A DNA stretch of 64,000 nucleotides from Variovorax sp. dw_308 (GTDB lineage: Bacteria > Pseudomonadota > Gammaproteobacteria > Burkholderiales > Burkholderiaceae_C): positions 372,001-436,000 of the forward strand of contig NZ_JAATOM010000005.1 in the NCBI RefSeq assembly GCF_019207085.1, written 5' to 3'. The position numbers and the translations under genes were made by a program. Under the pieces are notes generated by a model that saw only the letters and a list, made by a program, of their open reading frames with translations, had not been told where the DNA came from and ran no database searches. Shown piece after piece: positions 19,303 through 28,308 of the stretch. Numbering within the stretch: the stretch's first letter is position 1; every line of letters begins with the position of its first letter.

Positions 19303-19773
19303 ATGACCACGGACCCCGAAGACGACTGGCGGCAGACCCACCTGGGCCGCCTGCTCGGCCACGCGATGCGCCGCTTCGACGAGCGCGTGCTGGCGCTGAT
19401 GGCGCACGACATCGACGTGCCGCTGGCGTTGTCGAACCTCGCCGCGCGCCAGCAGGTCAGCGCCGCCCACATCCACATCACGCGGCACCTGGCGCGCAAC
19501 GGCTCGCGCCTGACCGAACTGGCCGAGCGCGCCGGCATGACCAAGCAGGCGATGGGCACGCTGGTCGACCAATGCGAGGCCTGGGGCATCGTGACGCGCG
19601 GGCCCGACCCGCTCGATGCGCGGGCGCGCCGCGTCATGTTCACCACCGACGGGCTGGCCTGGCTCGATGCCTTCCGGCGCGCCGTAGCGCAGGCGGAGCA
19701 GGAGTTCCGCGCCAGCGTGGGCGACGAGGTGGCGACGGTGGTGACGATCGGGCTGGAAGCCTATGCAACCTGA
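19303..19773 (+). CDS. MarR-family transcriptional regulator
   Basis: 156 residues. The winged-helix core spans about residues 50-120. Visible are HITRHLARNGSRLTELAERAGMTKQAMGTLVDQC, where the recognition helix follows AGMTKQAM, and the wing GIVTRGPDPLDARARRVMFTTDG. It is a DNA-binding dimer that usually responds to small aromatic ligands; target genes are unknown. It is divergent from recA and shares the intergenic region with the LexA box. The next gene, a response regulator, starts 83 bases later on the same strand and need not be in the same unit. Confidence 0.88.
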   Translation: MTTDPEDDWRQTHLGRLLGHAMRRFDERVLALMAHDIDVPLALSNLAARQQVSAAHIHITRHLARNGSRLTELAERAGMTKQAMGTLVDQCEAWGIVTRGPDPLDARARRVMFTTDGLAWLDAFRRAVAQAEQEFRASVGDEVATVVTIGLEAYAT

Positions 19774-19856
19774 GCGAAAGGGCATGGACGCACTTCTAGA
19801 ATCGGCGCTCGATAGAGCTATATCGCAGGGACGCCACACCAACGGGGACACCACCC

Positions 19857-20531
<675 letters not shown>

Positions 20532-20544
20532 CCTGGAAGCCGCC

Positions 20545-21666
20545 TTACTGCTGCTTGTCCAGATACATCGTCATGACGTAGCGGGGCGACTTGGCGATCA
20601 TGACCAGCGAGCGGAAATAGCCATTCCCGACGTAGTCGCCGGCCCCGGTCAAGTAGATTGCGCTCGGGCCGGCGTAGTCTCCGGCGGTGTCCAGTTCGCA
20701 CGCCTTCTGTGTGCCTGTCGCCGCATTGGCCGTGTTCAATGTCAGGTCGTACATGTTCTTCGCGGTCTTCGGCTCCGACTGCAGCAGCGTGCCCCAGAGC
20801 TTGCAGGTCCCGAATTCCGAGCCGCCGGTCGTCCCGGTCAGCACGCCCTTCTCGTCGATCTTGATCGAGACAGTGACATTCGATTCGCTGACGCCCCATT
20901 TGCCCGCGACGCTTTGCTGGCTCACGGCCAGCGCATTGGCGTTGCTGTACTTCAGCGGCCCCCAGGCCTGGGATGAGCGGCCGTCCCTCGCGTAGCTGCC
21001 ATCCATCGAGGCCTTCGCGCTGAATGTGCCGGAGCCCTTGATGACCGGTTCGTCAATGAACCCGAGCGAGCGCGTGTCGCCGTTGAACACCCAGTTCGAG
21101 CCACCGGTGACGCTGATGGAGCCCCAGGTCCAATCGAGGAGGCCGCGGCGCACCAGCGACCCCTGCGCGCCGACCAGCGTGAAGCCCCACATGTCTTCGT
21201 AGATGCCTTCGCCATTGACGCCGACCTCGGCCGTCGAGCCGGGCTGCGGCGCGACGAGGGACGGTGCGGGCTCGCTGCCCGCCACAGGGGCATAGCGATC
21301 GGGCGCTGGAATCGTGGGTGCGGGTGCGGGTGCGGGCGCAGGAGGTGTCGGCGCCGCGGGCGCAGGTGGCACAGAGCCCGGCACAGTCGCAGGCGTGCCG
21401 GTTTGCGCTGGCGTGACCGCGAGCGCTTGCGTTGGCGTTGCGGCTGGGGTTGCGCCGTCAGGCGTTGACGTGGCCGTCGTCGGGCCCGATTGCCCTTCGG
21501 TCGAGGCGGCGGCGGGCGTCGTTGTCCCTGTGGCCATGGGGAGGAACCCGCCTCCACCCCCACCTCCACCTCCACCGCCGCAAGCGGTCATTGCGACGCA
21601 CAAGGCGGCGGCGGCCGCGGCGGTGAACAAAGGCTTTGCGCGCAGGCGCGACGATTCAATATTCAA
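20545..21666 (-). CDS. Lipoprotein with polyglycine and Pro/Ala/Thr-rich linker, unknown function
   Basis: 373 residues from a TTG at 21666, chosen because GGGAG precedes it and the signal peptide fits: basic SSRLRAKPLF, hydrophobic TAAAAAALCVA, lipobox MTAC. After the lipidated Cys come eleven glycines, then about 90 residues rich in Pro, Ala and Thr as a flexible tether. A folded domain of about 250 residues follows (GVNGEGIYEDMWGFTLVGAQ, WVFNGDTRSLGF, GEFGTCKLWG-like, YLDKQQ end). The repeated Trp/Gly beta-type pattern suggests a beta-rich extracytoplasmic domain. No family is recognised. It sits between a response regulator and its kinase, so it may be part of that sensing system or its target. 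Confidence 0.75.
   Translation of the reverse strand: MNIESSRLRAKPLFTAAAAAALCVAMTACGGGGGGGGGGGFLPMATGTTTPAAASTEGQSGPTTATSTPDGATPAATPTQALAVTPAQTGTPATVPGSVPPAPAAPTPPAPAPAPAPTIPAPDRYAPVAGSEPAPSLVAPQPGSTAEVGVNGEGIYEDMWGFTLVGAQGSLVRRGLLDWTWGSISVTGGSNWVFNGDTRSLGFIDEPVIKGSGTFSAKASMDGSYARDGRSSQAWGPLKYSNANALAVSQQSVAGKWGVSESNVTVSIKIDEKGVLTGTTGGSEFGTCKLWGTLLQSEPKTAKNMYDLTLNTANAATGTQKACELDTAGDYAGPSAIYLTGAGDYVGNGYFRSLVMIAKSPRYVMTMYLDKQQ
21547..21579 (-). repeat. GGN codon repeat encoding eleven glycines
   Basis: Eleven consecutive GGN codons follow directly after the lipobox cysteine codon, with mixed third positions. The tract is a flexible spacer. As a short repeat it could vary in length between strains without breaking the frame. 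Confidence 0.85.
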
Positions 21667-21813
21667 TTGGATTTCTCCCTGACGTTTCGGATGGCTGAAC
21701 AGAAGCACCGACGATAGTTTTCGATCCATCGCGCGGCCATCGGCGCCTTCCGCGTCGCAGGCGGAAACTTCCTCACAATTGACAATCCGTTTCATGTCTG
21801 AGGAAAACGTCAC

Positions 21814-23250
21814 TTGAGATTCTTCAATCGCGGCCAGCGCTCGCTGTTCGGCGAGATCCTGGACTGGATGCTCACGCCGCTCCTGCTGCTGGTGCCGGTG
21901 AGCATCAGCGTGACCTGGCTGGTGGCGCAGGGCATCGCCAACCGGCCGTTCGACCGTGCGCTCGAATACAACGTCCAGACGCTGGGCACGCTGGTCACGG
22001 TGCAGGGGGAGCGCGTGCAGTTCTACCTGCCGCAGCCGTCGCGCGACATCATGCGGGCCGACGACACCGACCATGTCTACTACCAGGTGCGAGGGGCCGA
22101 AGGCGAACTGCTCGGCGGCGACGCCGACCTGCCGCCGCCGCCGGACGACGAGTCGCCATCGAGCGAGCGCGTGCTGATCCGCGAGGACCGGATGCGCGAC
22201 GAGACGGTGCGCGTGGCCTACACCTGGGTCCAGCCGCGCCTGCCCGGCGCCGGCCTGGTGCTGGTGCAGGTGGCGGAGACGCGGCGCAAGCAGGAGGTGC
22301 TGGCCACGGAGATCATCAAGGGCGTGTTGCTGCCGCAGTTCGCGATCCTGCCGCTGGCGATCCTGCTGATCTGGCTGGCGCTGGTGCGCGGCATCAAGCC
22401 GCTGTCGGAGCTGGAAGACCGCATCCGCGAGCGCAAGTCCGACGACCTGAGCCCGCTCGACGACAGCGCGGTGCCGGTCGAGGTGGCGCCGCTGGTGGCC
22501 TCGGTCAACGGGCTGCTGACGCGGCTGAACGAAACCATCGCGACGCAGCGCCGCTTCCTGGCCGACGCGGCGCACCAGCTCAAGACGCCGCTGGCCGGGC
22601 TGCGCATGCAGGCCGACCTGGCGCAGCGCGAAGGCGCAAGCGCGGAAGACCTGAAGCAGTCGCTCAAGCAGATCGGCCGCTCCAGCATCCGGGCCACGCA
22701 CACGGTGAACCAGCTGCTGGCGCTGGCCCGTGCCGAAGGCGGCGGCGGCGCGGTGGCCCGGCAAGGCTGCGACCTGGCGCGGATCACCATCGAGGTGGTG
22801 CGCGAAGCGGTGCCGCGTGCGATCGAGCGGCGCATCGACCTCGGCTACGACGGCGTGGAAGCCGGCACGGCGGGGGTGATGATCCACGGCAACCCGACCT
22901 TGCTGAAGGAACTGGTGCGCAACCTGATCGACAACGCCATCAACTACACGCCGTCATCGAGCGAGCGGCCCGGCGTGATCACGGCGCGGGTGCTGGCGGA
23001 CCCCTTCGGGCGGGTGACGTTGCTGCAAGTGGAAGACTCGGGGCCTGGCATTGCCGTGCACGAGCGCGAGCTGGTGTTCCAGCCCTTCTACCGCGTCCTC
23101 GGCAACGAGGCCGACGGTTCGGGGCTGGGCCTGCCCATCGTGCTGGAGATCGCGCGCCAGCACAATGCCACAGTGGAGCTGGGCGATGCGCGGCCGGGCA
23201 GGCAGCCGCGCGGGGCGTTGTTCAGCGTGCGCTTTCAGACGAATTACTGA
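21814..23250 (+). CDS. Sensor histidine kinase (TctE-like)
   Basis: 478 residues from a TTG at 21814 (GAGGA about 9 bases upstream). It has a membrane helix at about 20-42, a periplasmic TctE-type N-terminal domain to about 165, a second helix (QFAILPLAILLIWLALV) and HAMP. The dimerisation domain follows, with phospho-acceptor His in FLADAAHQLKTPLAGL, then the ATPase boxes NLIDNAINYTP, VEDSGPGI and GSGLGLPIV. It would phosphorylate the OmpR-type regulator at 19857-20531. The family often senses tricarboxylates, but no tct transporter is adjacent, so the signal is unknown. Confidence 0.92.
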   Translation: MRFFNRGQRSLFGEILDWMLTPLLLLVPVSISVTWLVAQGIANRPFDRALEYNVQTLGTLVTVQGERVQFYLPQPSRDIMRADDTDHVYYQVRGAEGELLGGDADLPPPPDDESPSSERVLIREDRMRDETVRVAYTWVQPRLPGAGLVLVQVAETRRKQEVLATEIIKGVLLPQFAILPLAILLIWLALVRGIKPLSELEDRIRERKSDDLSPLDDSAVPVEVAPLVASVNGLLTRLNETIATQRRFLADAAHQLKTPLAGLRMQADLAQREGASAEDLKQSLKQIGRSSIRATHTVNQLLALARAEGGGGAVARQGCDLARITIEVVREAVPRAIERRIDLGYDGVEAGTAGVMIHGNPTLLKELVRNLIDNAINYTPSSSERPGVITARVLADPFGRVTLLQVEDSGPGIAVHERELVFQPFYRVLGNEADGSGLGLPIVLEIARQHNATVELGDARPGRQPRGALFSVRFQTNY

Positions 23251-23415
23251 GCCCACGGGGGGCTGCGCCCGGCCCGCCCCCGAAGGGCATCAAGTCGAGA
23301 TGGCAGAGCCACATCGACTTGCGAGCACAAGCCGGTCTGTCGGCGTCCGTCCAGCAGTGCCACGCTCGATTGTCTTGAAGGCGCATCCGGCCTCGCGCGG
23401 GGGAACCCGGCGGCG

Positions 23416-23706
23416 TCAGAGGCCTTCGTGATCGGCGCTGGATGTGGACGGCGCGTTCGGCGAAGTCGGGGGTGCTGGCGCCGGCTCGGACGGCGATGCC
23501 GCGGCGGCCGGCACGGGTGCAACGACGTCCGACTCCTTGCGAATCTGCAATGCCGCAGGCCGGACCTGCTGCGCCATTCGCTGCGGCTCGCGCTCCGACA
23601 GCGACGCCGGCGCAGCACCGAACATCGCGAGCCCGCCCTGGGTCCAGGCGAAGTACAGGAGGTTGAGCGCGACCAGCGCCATCAGCAGCAGGCGCGCCCG
23701 CTTCAT
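23416..23706 (-). CDS. Small membrane-anchored protein downstream of birA
   Basis: 96 residues: a single N-terminal helix (LLLMALVALNLLYFAWTQGG), then REPQRMAQQVRPAALQIRKE, then a Ser/Pro/Ala-rich tail with no fold. The helix plus the P-x-R-M-A-Q-Q-V-R-P segment resembles the start of the SPOR-domain proteins often found after birA in Burkholderiales. Here the SPOR domain itself is absent, so this looks like a naturally shortened version. Its ATG overlaps the birA stop (ATGA). Confidence 0.7.
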   Translation of the reverse strand: MKRARLLLMALVALNLLYFAWTQGGLAMFGAAPASLSEREPQRMAQQVRPAALQIRKESDVVAPVPAAAASPSEPAPAPPTSPNAPSTSSADHEGL

Positions 23707-24515
23707 CCTCGCACCTCGCCCGCCTTGGGGCGCACGCTGACCTCCGAGCTGGTGATCGACTGCAAGCCGGCCGACGTGCGCACGAGCAATTCACCGCCCG
23801 CGCCGACGCCCTCGCAGGCGCCGATGGTGCCGTCGCTCAGGCTCAGCTCTCGCCCGTGCAACGCGTCGCGCGCGGCGAAGGCCTGTGTGAAGGGCGCGAA
23901 TCCCTGCGCGGCGAAGCGCAACACGTCGCGCACCAGTGGCGCCGCGATGGCGGCCAGGGCCTGCGGTGCGGTCGCATCGGCGCGGAATTCCCGAAGCCAG
24001 GCCGGCGCCGTGTTCAAGCCCTCGGCCGGGCGCGGTCCGATGTTGAGGCCGATGCCGATGACCACGAAGCGCTGCGCCTCGCCGCCGTGCGGCATGGCGG
24101 TCTCGATGAGGATGCCGCCGAGCTTGCGGTCTTGCGCCGTCCACAGGTCGTTGGGCCACTTGAGGCGAATCTGCGCGCCCTCCGGATCGAGGCTGTCGGC
24201 CACGCTTGCGCCGACGGCCAGCGACAGGCCCGACCAGTCGGCCGGCGCCAGCGGCAGTCCGAGCGAAAAAGTCAGCGATTCGTCGAGCGTGCCCGGCCCG
24301 GCATCGCTGGCGCTCTGCCAGGGCCGTCCAAGGCGGCCGCGGCCCGCGGTCTGGCGCTCGGCCACCAGCAGCACCGGCGCCGCATCGCCCGCACGTGCGC
24401 GGCGCATGAGCTCGGTGTTGGTCGAGTCGATCTCGGGCACCCACTCGACCGTCATGCCAGCCACCAGCGCGCCGAGCGCGGCGTGCAGTTCGGTGACCGG
24501 CCAGGCAGGGGTCAT
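23703..24515 (-). CDS. birA: Biotin-[acetyl-CoA-carboxylase] ligase
   Basis: 270 residues, the ligase-only form without the N-terminal DNA-binding domain of E. coli BirA. It has IDSTNTELMRRA, the biotinyl-AMP loop AERQTAGRGRLGRPW, LKWPNDLW and KLGGILIE, all family signatures. It attaches biotin to the carboxyl carrier protein and presumably does not act as a repressor. It overlaps the SET gene before it and the small protein gene after it by ATGA at both ends, a tight three-gene unit. The coaX gene that often follows is absent. Confidence 0.95.
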   Translation of the reverse strand: MTPAWPVTELHAALGALVAGMTVEWVPEIDSTNTELMRRARAGDAAPVLLVAERQTAGRGRLGRPWQSASDAGPGTLDESLTFSLGLPLAPADWSGLSLAVGASVADSLDPEGAQIRLKWPNDLWTAQDRKLGGILIETAMPHGGEAQRFVVIGIGLNIGPRPAEGLNTAPAWLREFRADATAPQALAAIAAPLVRDVLRFAAQGFAPFTQAFAARDALHGRELSLSDGTIGACEGVGAGGELLVRTSAGLQSITSSEVSVRPKAGEVRG

Positions 24516-25180
24516 GGCTTGTCGGCCTTCTTGCCGGACTTCTTGTCCGACTTCCCGGCCTTCCCGTCCTGCTTCTTCGGCTTGGCGGCCTTGGCCTTCT
24601 TCTCCAGCTTCTCGACCTTGTCCGCCTTCTCGCCCTTGCCAGCCTTCGCGACCTTTTCCACCTTCTTCTTTTTCTTCTTCCGGACCGGCTCCGCCTTGGC
24701 CCCATCGTCATCGCCCTTGGGCGACAGCAGGGTGCCCCGGCAGGTCTCGGCGCCGCACCAGCACGGGTACTCGGCCAGCAGTTCGGGCGTGTACTCCTCG
24801 TCGATGATCAGGCCGTAGTCGTAGTTGAGTTCCTCGCCGGCGGCGATGTCGCGCAGCGCCTTGATGAAGATGCGGCCCTCCTGCTCGTCGGCCTCGCAGT
24901 TCGGCGCGCAGGCATGATTGATCCAGCGGGCGGCATTGCCGTTCACCTTACCGTCGATGACATGCTTGTCGTCGATATGGAAGTAAAAGGTATGGTTCGG
25001 CTGCGCCGGGTCATGCGGATGACGGCGCAGGGCTTCCTTCCAGCTGATCACCTCGCCCTTGTATTCGACGATCGTCTCGCCCTCGGCAATGTCCTGCATG
25101 GCAAAAACACCGTTGCCGTGGACTTCGGAGCGGCGCGTCTGGATGCGACGACCTGTGTTCAAAGGGGATTTGGAAGGCAT
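24512..25180 (-). CDS. SET-domain protein lysine methyltransferase with Lys-rich tail
   Basis: 222 residues. The SET domain (about 10-140) shows GNGVFAMQDIAEGETIVEY, the SAM pocket motif ARWINHACAPNCEADE, and GEELNYDYG. A post-SET Zn cluster CWCGAETCRG follows at about 150. The last 60 residues are almost only Lys, Ala, Gly, Glu and Asp (KKKKKK near 170 and repeated AK pairs), like a histone H1 tail. SET enzymes methylate lysines, using SAM; the bacterial target is unknown. It is the first gene of a unit with birA and is divergent from topB across an unusual alternating-sequence region. Confidence 0.92.
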   Translation of the reverse strand: MPSKSPLNTGRRIQTRRSEVHGNGVFAMQDIAEGETIVEYKGEVISWKEALRRHPHDPAQPNHTFYFHIDDKHVIDGKVNGNAARWINHACAPNCEADEQEGRIFIKALRDIAAGEELNYDYGLIIDEEYTPELLAEYPCWCGAETCRGTLLSPKGDDDGAKAEPVRKKKKKKVEKVAKAGKGEKADKVEKLEKKAKAAKPKKQDGKAGKSDKKSGKKADKP

Positions 25181-25201
25181 CGCCGAAGTCTGTTAGTTTG
25201 A

Positions 25202-25238
25202 ATATGCACACGTATGCGTGCGCGCGCGTACACACGCG
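25202..25238. other. 37-base perfect purine/pyrimidine alternation (potential Z-DNA) between SET and topB genes
   Basis: Every base from 25202 to 25238 alternates purine and pyrimidine, including a GCGCGCGCG core and flanking CA/TG and TA steps. Such tracts favour left-handed Z-DNA under negative supercoiling. It occupies the divergent promoter region, 22 bases from the SET start and 31 bases from the topB start. Confidence 0.85.
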
Positions 25239-25269
25239 AGAAGCGGCAGATTGTAGATAGAGAGAAAAG

Positions 25270-28227
25270 ATGACCAAGACTCTGGTGATTGCAGAAAAAC
25301 CGTCGGTGGCGCAGGACATCGTTCGCGCACTCACGCCTACGGCTGGCAAGTTCGACAAGCACGACGAGCACTTCGAGAACGAACACTACGTCGTGACCAG
25401 CGCGGTGGGCCACCTGGTCGAGATCCAGGCGCCTGAAGAGTTCGATGTGAAGCGCGGCAAATGGAGCTTTGCCAACCTGCCGGTGATTCCACCGCACTTC
25501 GACCTGAAGCCGGTCGACAAGACCAAGACCCGGCTCAACGCCGTGGTCCGGCAGGCCAAGCGCAAGGATGTGACGCAACTCATCAACGCCTGCGACGCAG
25601 GCCGCGAGGGCGAGCTGATCTTCCGCCTGATCGAGCAATACGCGGGCGGCGCCAAGCCGCTGGGCAAGCCGGTGCGGCGCCTCTGGTTGCAGTCGATGAC
25701 GCCGCAGGCCATCCGCGATGGCTTCGACTCGCTGCGCACCGAAAAGCAGATGCAGGGCCTGGCCGACGCCGCGCGTTCGCGCTCCGAGGCCGACTGGCTG
25801 GTGGGCATCAACGGCACACGGGCCATGACGGCCTTCAACTCGCGCGATGGCGGCTTCTTCCTGACGACCGTGGGCCGCGTGCAGACGCCGACGCTGTCGG
25901 TGGTGGTGGAGCGCGAGGAGCAGATCCGCAAGTTCGTCTCGCGCGACTACTGGGAGATCCACGCGAGCTTCGCGGCCGAAGCCGGCCAGTACCCCGGCAA
26001 GTGGTTCGACGCCAGCTGGAAGAAGGCCAACGCACCCCTGCTCGCGAACGGCGAGCCGGATGCCGAGCAACGCGCCGACCGCGTCTGGAATGAACGCGAG
26101 GCGCGCGAGATCGCCGATGCATCGCGCGGCAAGCCCGCCACCGTCGCCGAGGAAAGCAAGCCCACGACTTCGGCTTCGCCGATGCTGTTCGACCTGACCT
26201 CGTTGCAACGCGAGGCCAACAGCCGCTTCGGCTACAGCGCCAAGACCACGCTCGCACTGGCCCAGAGCCTGTATGAACGCCACAAGGCGCTCACCTATCC
26301 GCGGACCGATTCGCGCGCGCTGCCCGAGGACTACCTGCCGGTGGTGAAGGACACCATGAAGATGCTCGCCAACAGCGGCATGAAGCATCTCGCGCCGTTC
26401 GCCAAGCAGGCGGTCGAGGGCAACTACGTCAAGCCCAACAAGCGCATCTTCGACAACGCCAAGGTGTCGGATCACTTCGCCATCATCCCCACGCTGCAGC
26501 CACCCAGCGGCCTGAGCGAAGCGGAGCAGCGGCTGTACGACTTCGTCGTGCGGCGCTTCATGTCGGTGTTCTTCCCGAGCGCCGAGTACCAGGTCACCAC
26601 GCGCATCAGCACGGTCGAGACCAACGGCAAGAAGTACCCGTTCCGCAGCGACGGCAAGGTGCTGGTCAAGCCGGGCTGGCTCGCCATCTACGGCAAGGAA
26701 GCCGTGTCGGACGACGACGAGAAGGACGGCAAGAACCTGGTGCCGGTGAAGCCGGGCGAGATCGTGAAGACCGAGTCCGCCGACATGAAGGGCCTGAAAA
26801 CGCGTCCGCCGGCGCGCTACTCCGAAGCCACCTTGCTCGGCGCGATGGAAGGCGCGGGCAAGCTCATCGACGACGACGAATTGCGCGAAGCGATGCAGGA
26901 GAAGGGCCTCGGCACGCCCGCCACGCGCGCGGCCACCATCGAAGGCCTGATCGCCGAGAAGTACATGCTGCGCGAGGGCCGCGAACTGATCCCGACGGCC
27001 AAGGCCTTCCAGCTCATGACGCTGCTGCGCGGCCTGGGCGTGGAGGAACTCTCGCGCGCCGAACTCACCGGCGAATGGGAGTTCAAGCTCGCGCAGATGG
27101 AGCACGGCAAGCTCAGCCGCGACTCGTTCATGCGCGAGATCGCCAAGATGACGGAGCACATCGTCAAGAAGGCGAAGGAGTACGACCGCGACACCGTCCC
27201 CGGCGACTACGCCACGCTGCAGGCGCCCTGCCCCAACTGCGGCGGCATCGTGAAGGAAAACTACCGCCGCTATGCCTGCACCGGCAAGAGCGGCACCGGC
27301 GAGGACGCCTGCGGCTTCTCCTTCGGCAAGTCGCCGGCCGGCCGCACCTTCGAAGTGGCCGAGGCCGAATCGCTGCTGCGCGACCGGCACATCGGCCCGC
27401 TGGAAGGCTTCCGCTCCAAGGCGGGCTGGCCCTTCACGTCGGAGATCATCCTCAAGTTCGACGAAGAGGCCAGCAACTGGAAGCTGGAGTTCGACTTCGG
27501 CGACGACAAGAACGAGGACAGCGGCGAGATCATCGACTTCAGCGGCCAGGCCTCGCTGGGGCCGTGCCCGATCTGCGCGGCCCGGGTGTTCGAGTCCGGC
27601 AGCAACTACGTCTGCGAGAAGTCGGTGCCGACCCTGGAGCAACCGACGCCGAGCTGCACCTTCAAGAGCGGGAAGATCATCCTGCAGCAACCGGTCGACC
27701 ATGAGCAGCTCAAGAAGCTGCTGGCCACCGGCAAGACGGACCTGCTCGACAAGTTCGTGTCGATGCGCACCCGCCGCGCGTTCAAGGCCTTCCTCGCCTG
27801 GAACAAGGATGAAGGCAAGGTGACCTTCGAGTTCGAGCCGCGCGCCAGCAAGTTCCCGCCGCGCAAGACCTTCGGCAAGGCCGCGCCCGCGAAGACGACG
27901 GCCTCCGCAAAGACCGCCGCCGCGAAGAAGGCGCCTGCAGCAAAGAAGGCCGCTGCCAAGAAGGCCGCCGCGCCCAAGGCTCCGCGCAAGACCGGCGCCG
28001 GCCTCAAGCCCAGCAGCGAGCTGGCCGCCGTGATCGGCGCCGAACCGGTGGCGCGCACCGAGGTCATCAAGAAGCTCTGGGACTACATCAAGGCCAACGG
28101 CCTGCAGGATGCGGCCAACAAGCGCGCGATCAATGCCGATGCCAAGCTGAAGCCGGTGTTCGGCAAGGACCAGGTGACGATGTTCGAACTGGCCGGCATC
28201 GTCGGCAAGCACCTGTCGGCCGACTGA
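25270..28227 (+). CDS. topB: DNA topoisomerase III with C-terminal SWIB-like domain
   Basis: 985 residues, longer than E. coli TopB (about 650). Toprim motifs VIAEKPSVAQDIV and DAGREGELIF, the active-site Tyr in LTYPRTDSRALPEDY (about residue 343) and TPATRAATIEGL are intact. Cys clusters from about residue 650 (CPNCGG..., CPICAARV) suggest zinc-binding domains. Residues about 875-910 form an Ala/Lys repeat (AAKKA units), followed by a SWIB/MDM2-like domain (LKPSSELAAVIG, RTEVIKKLWDYIKANGLQD, to the end). The enzyme decatenates DNA; the tail presumably adds DNA or protein binding. GAGAG precedes the ATG. Confidence 0.95.
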   Translation: MTKTLVIAEKPSVAQDIVRALTPTAGKFDKHDEHFENEHYVVTSAVGHLVEIQAPEEFDVKRGKWSFANLPVIPPHFDLKPVDKTKTRLNAVVRQAKRKDVTQLINACDAGREGELIFRLIEQYAGGAKPLGKPVRRLWLQSMTPQAIRDGFDSLRTEKQMQGLADAARSRSEADWLVGINGTRAMTAFNSRDGGFFLTTVGRVQTPTLSVVVEREEQIRKFVSRDYWEIHASFAAEAGQYPGKWFDASWKKANAPLLANGEPDAEQRADRVWNEREAREIADASRGKPATVAEESKPTTSASPMLFDLTSLQREANSRFGYSAKTTLALAQSLYERHKALTYPRTDSRALPEDYLPVVKDTMKMLANSGMKHLAPFAKQAVEGNYVKPNKRIFDNAKVSDHFAIIPTLQPPSGLSEAEQRLYDFVVRRFMSVFFPSAEYQVTTRISTVETNGKKYPFRSDGKVLVKPGWLAIYGKEAVSDDDEKDGKNLVPVKPGEIVKTESADMKGLKTRPPARYSEATLLGAMEGAGKLIDDDELREAMQEKGLGTPATRAATIEGLIAEKYMLREGRELIPTAKAFQLMTLLRGLGVEELSRAELTGEWEFKLAQMEHGKLSRDSFMREIAKMTEHIVKKAKEYDRDTVPGDYATLQAPCPNCGGIVKENYRRYACTGKSGTGEDACGFSFGKSPAGRTFEVAEAESLLRDRHIGPLEGFRSKAGWPFTSEIILKFDEEASNWKLEFDFGDDKNEDSGEIIDFSGQASLGPCPICAARVFESGSNYVCEKSVPTLEQPTPSCTFKSGKIILQQPVDHEQLKKLLATGKTDLLDKFVSMRTRRAFKAFLAWNKDEGKVTFEFEPRASKFPPRKTFGKAAPAKTTASAKTAAAKKAPAAKKAAAKKAAAPKAPRKTGAGLKPSSELAAVIGAEPVARTEVIKKLWDYIKANGLQDAANKRAINADAKLKPVFGKDQVTMFELAGIVGKHLSAD

Positions 28228-28248
28228 CGCGCCAGGGCGCACAAGGCA

Positions 28249-28281
28249 AACGGGCCCCGATCGCGCTGATCGGGGCCCGTT
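28249..28281. terminator. Bidirectional terminator between topB and the PHA hydrolase gene
   Basis: AACGGGCCCCGATC-GCGCT-GATCGGGGCCCGTT is a perfect 14-bp stem, followed on the plus strand by GTTCTTT. It lies 22 bases after the topB stop and 28 bases before the stop of the convergent gene, so it can serve both. Confidence 0.85.
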
Positions 28282-28308
28282 GTTCTTTGCGGGTCTGCCT
28301 GGTCGCCG

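Noticed and set aside
20545..22887. 780-residue reading of the lipoprotein gene extended through the kinase gene
   Set aside because: The upstream 400 residues are antisense to a clear histidine kinase. The TTG at 21666 has a ribosome site and starts a proper lipoprotein signal.
25159..28242. Open frame of over 1000 codons antisense to topB
   Set aside because: It is the usual GC-rich complement of a well-supported gene, with a protein of low-complexity Arg/Leu/Val/His composition and no motif.
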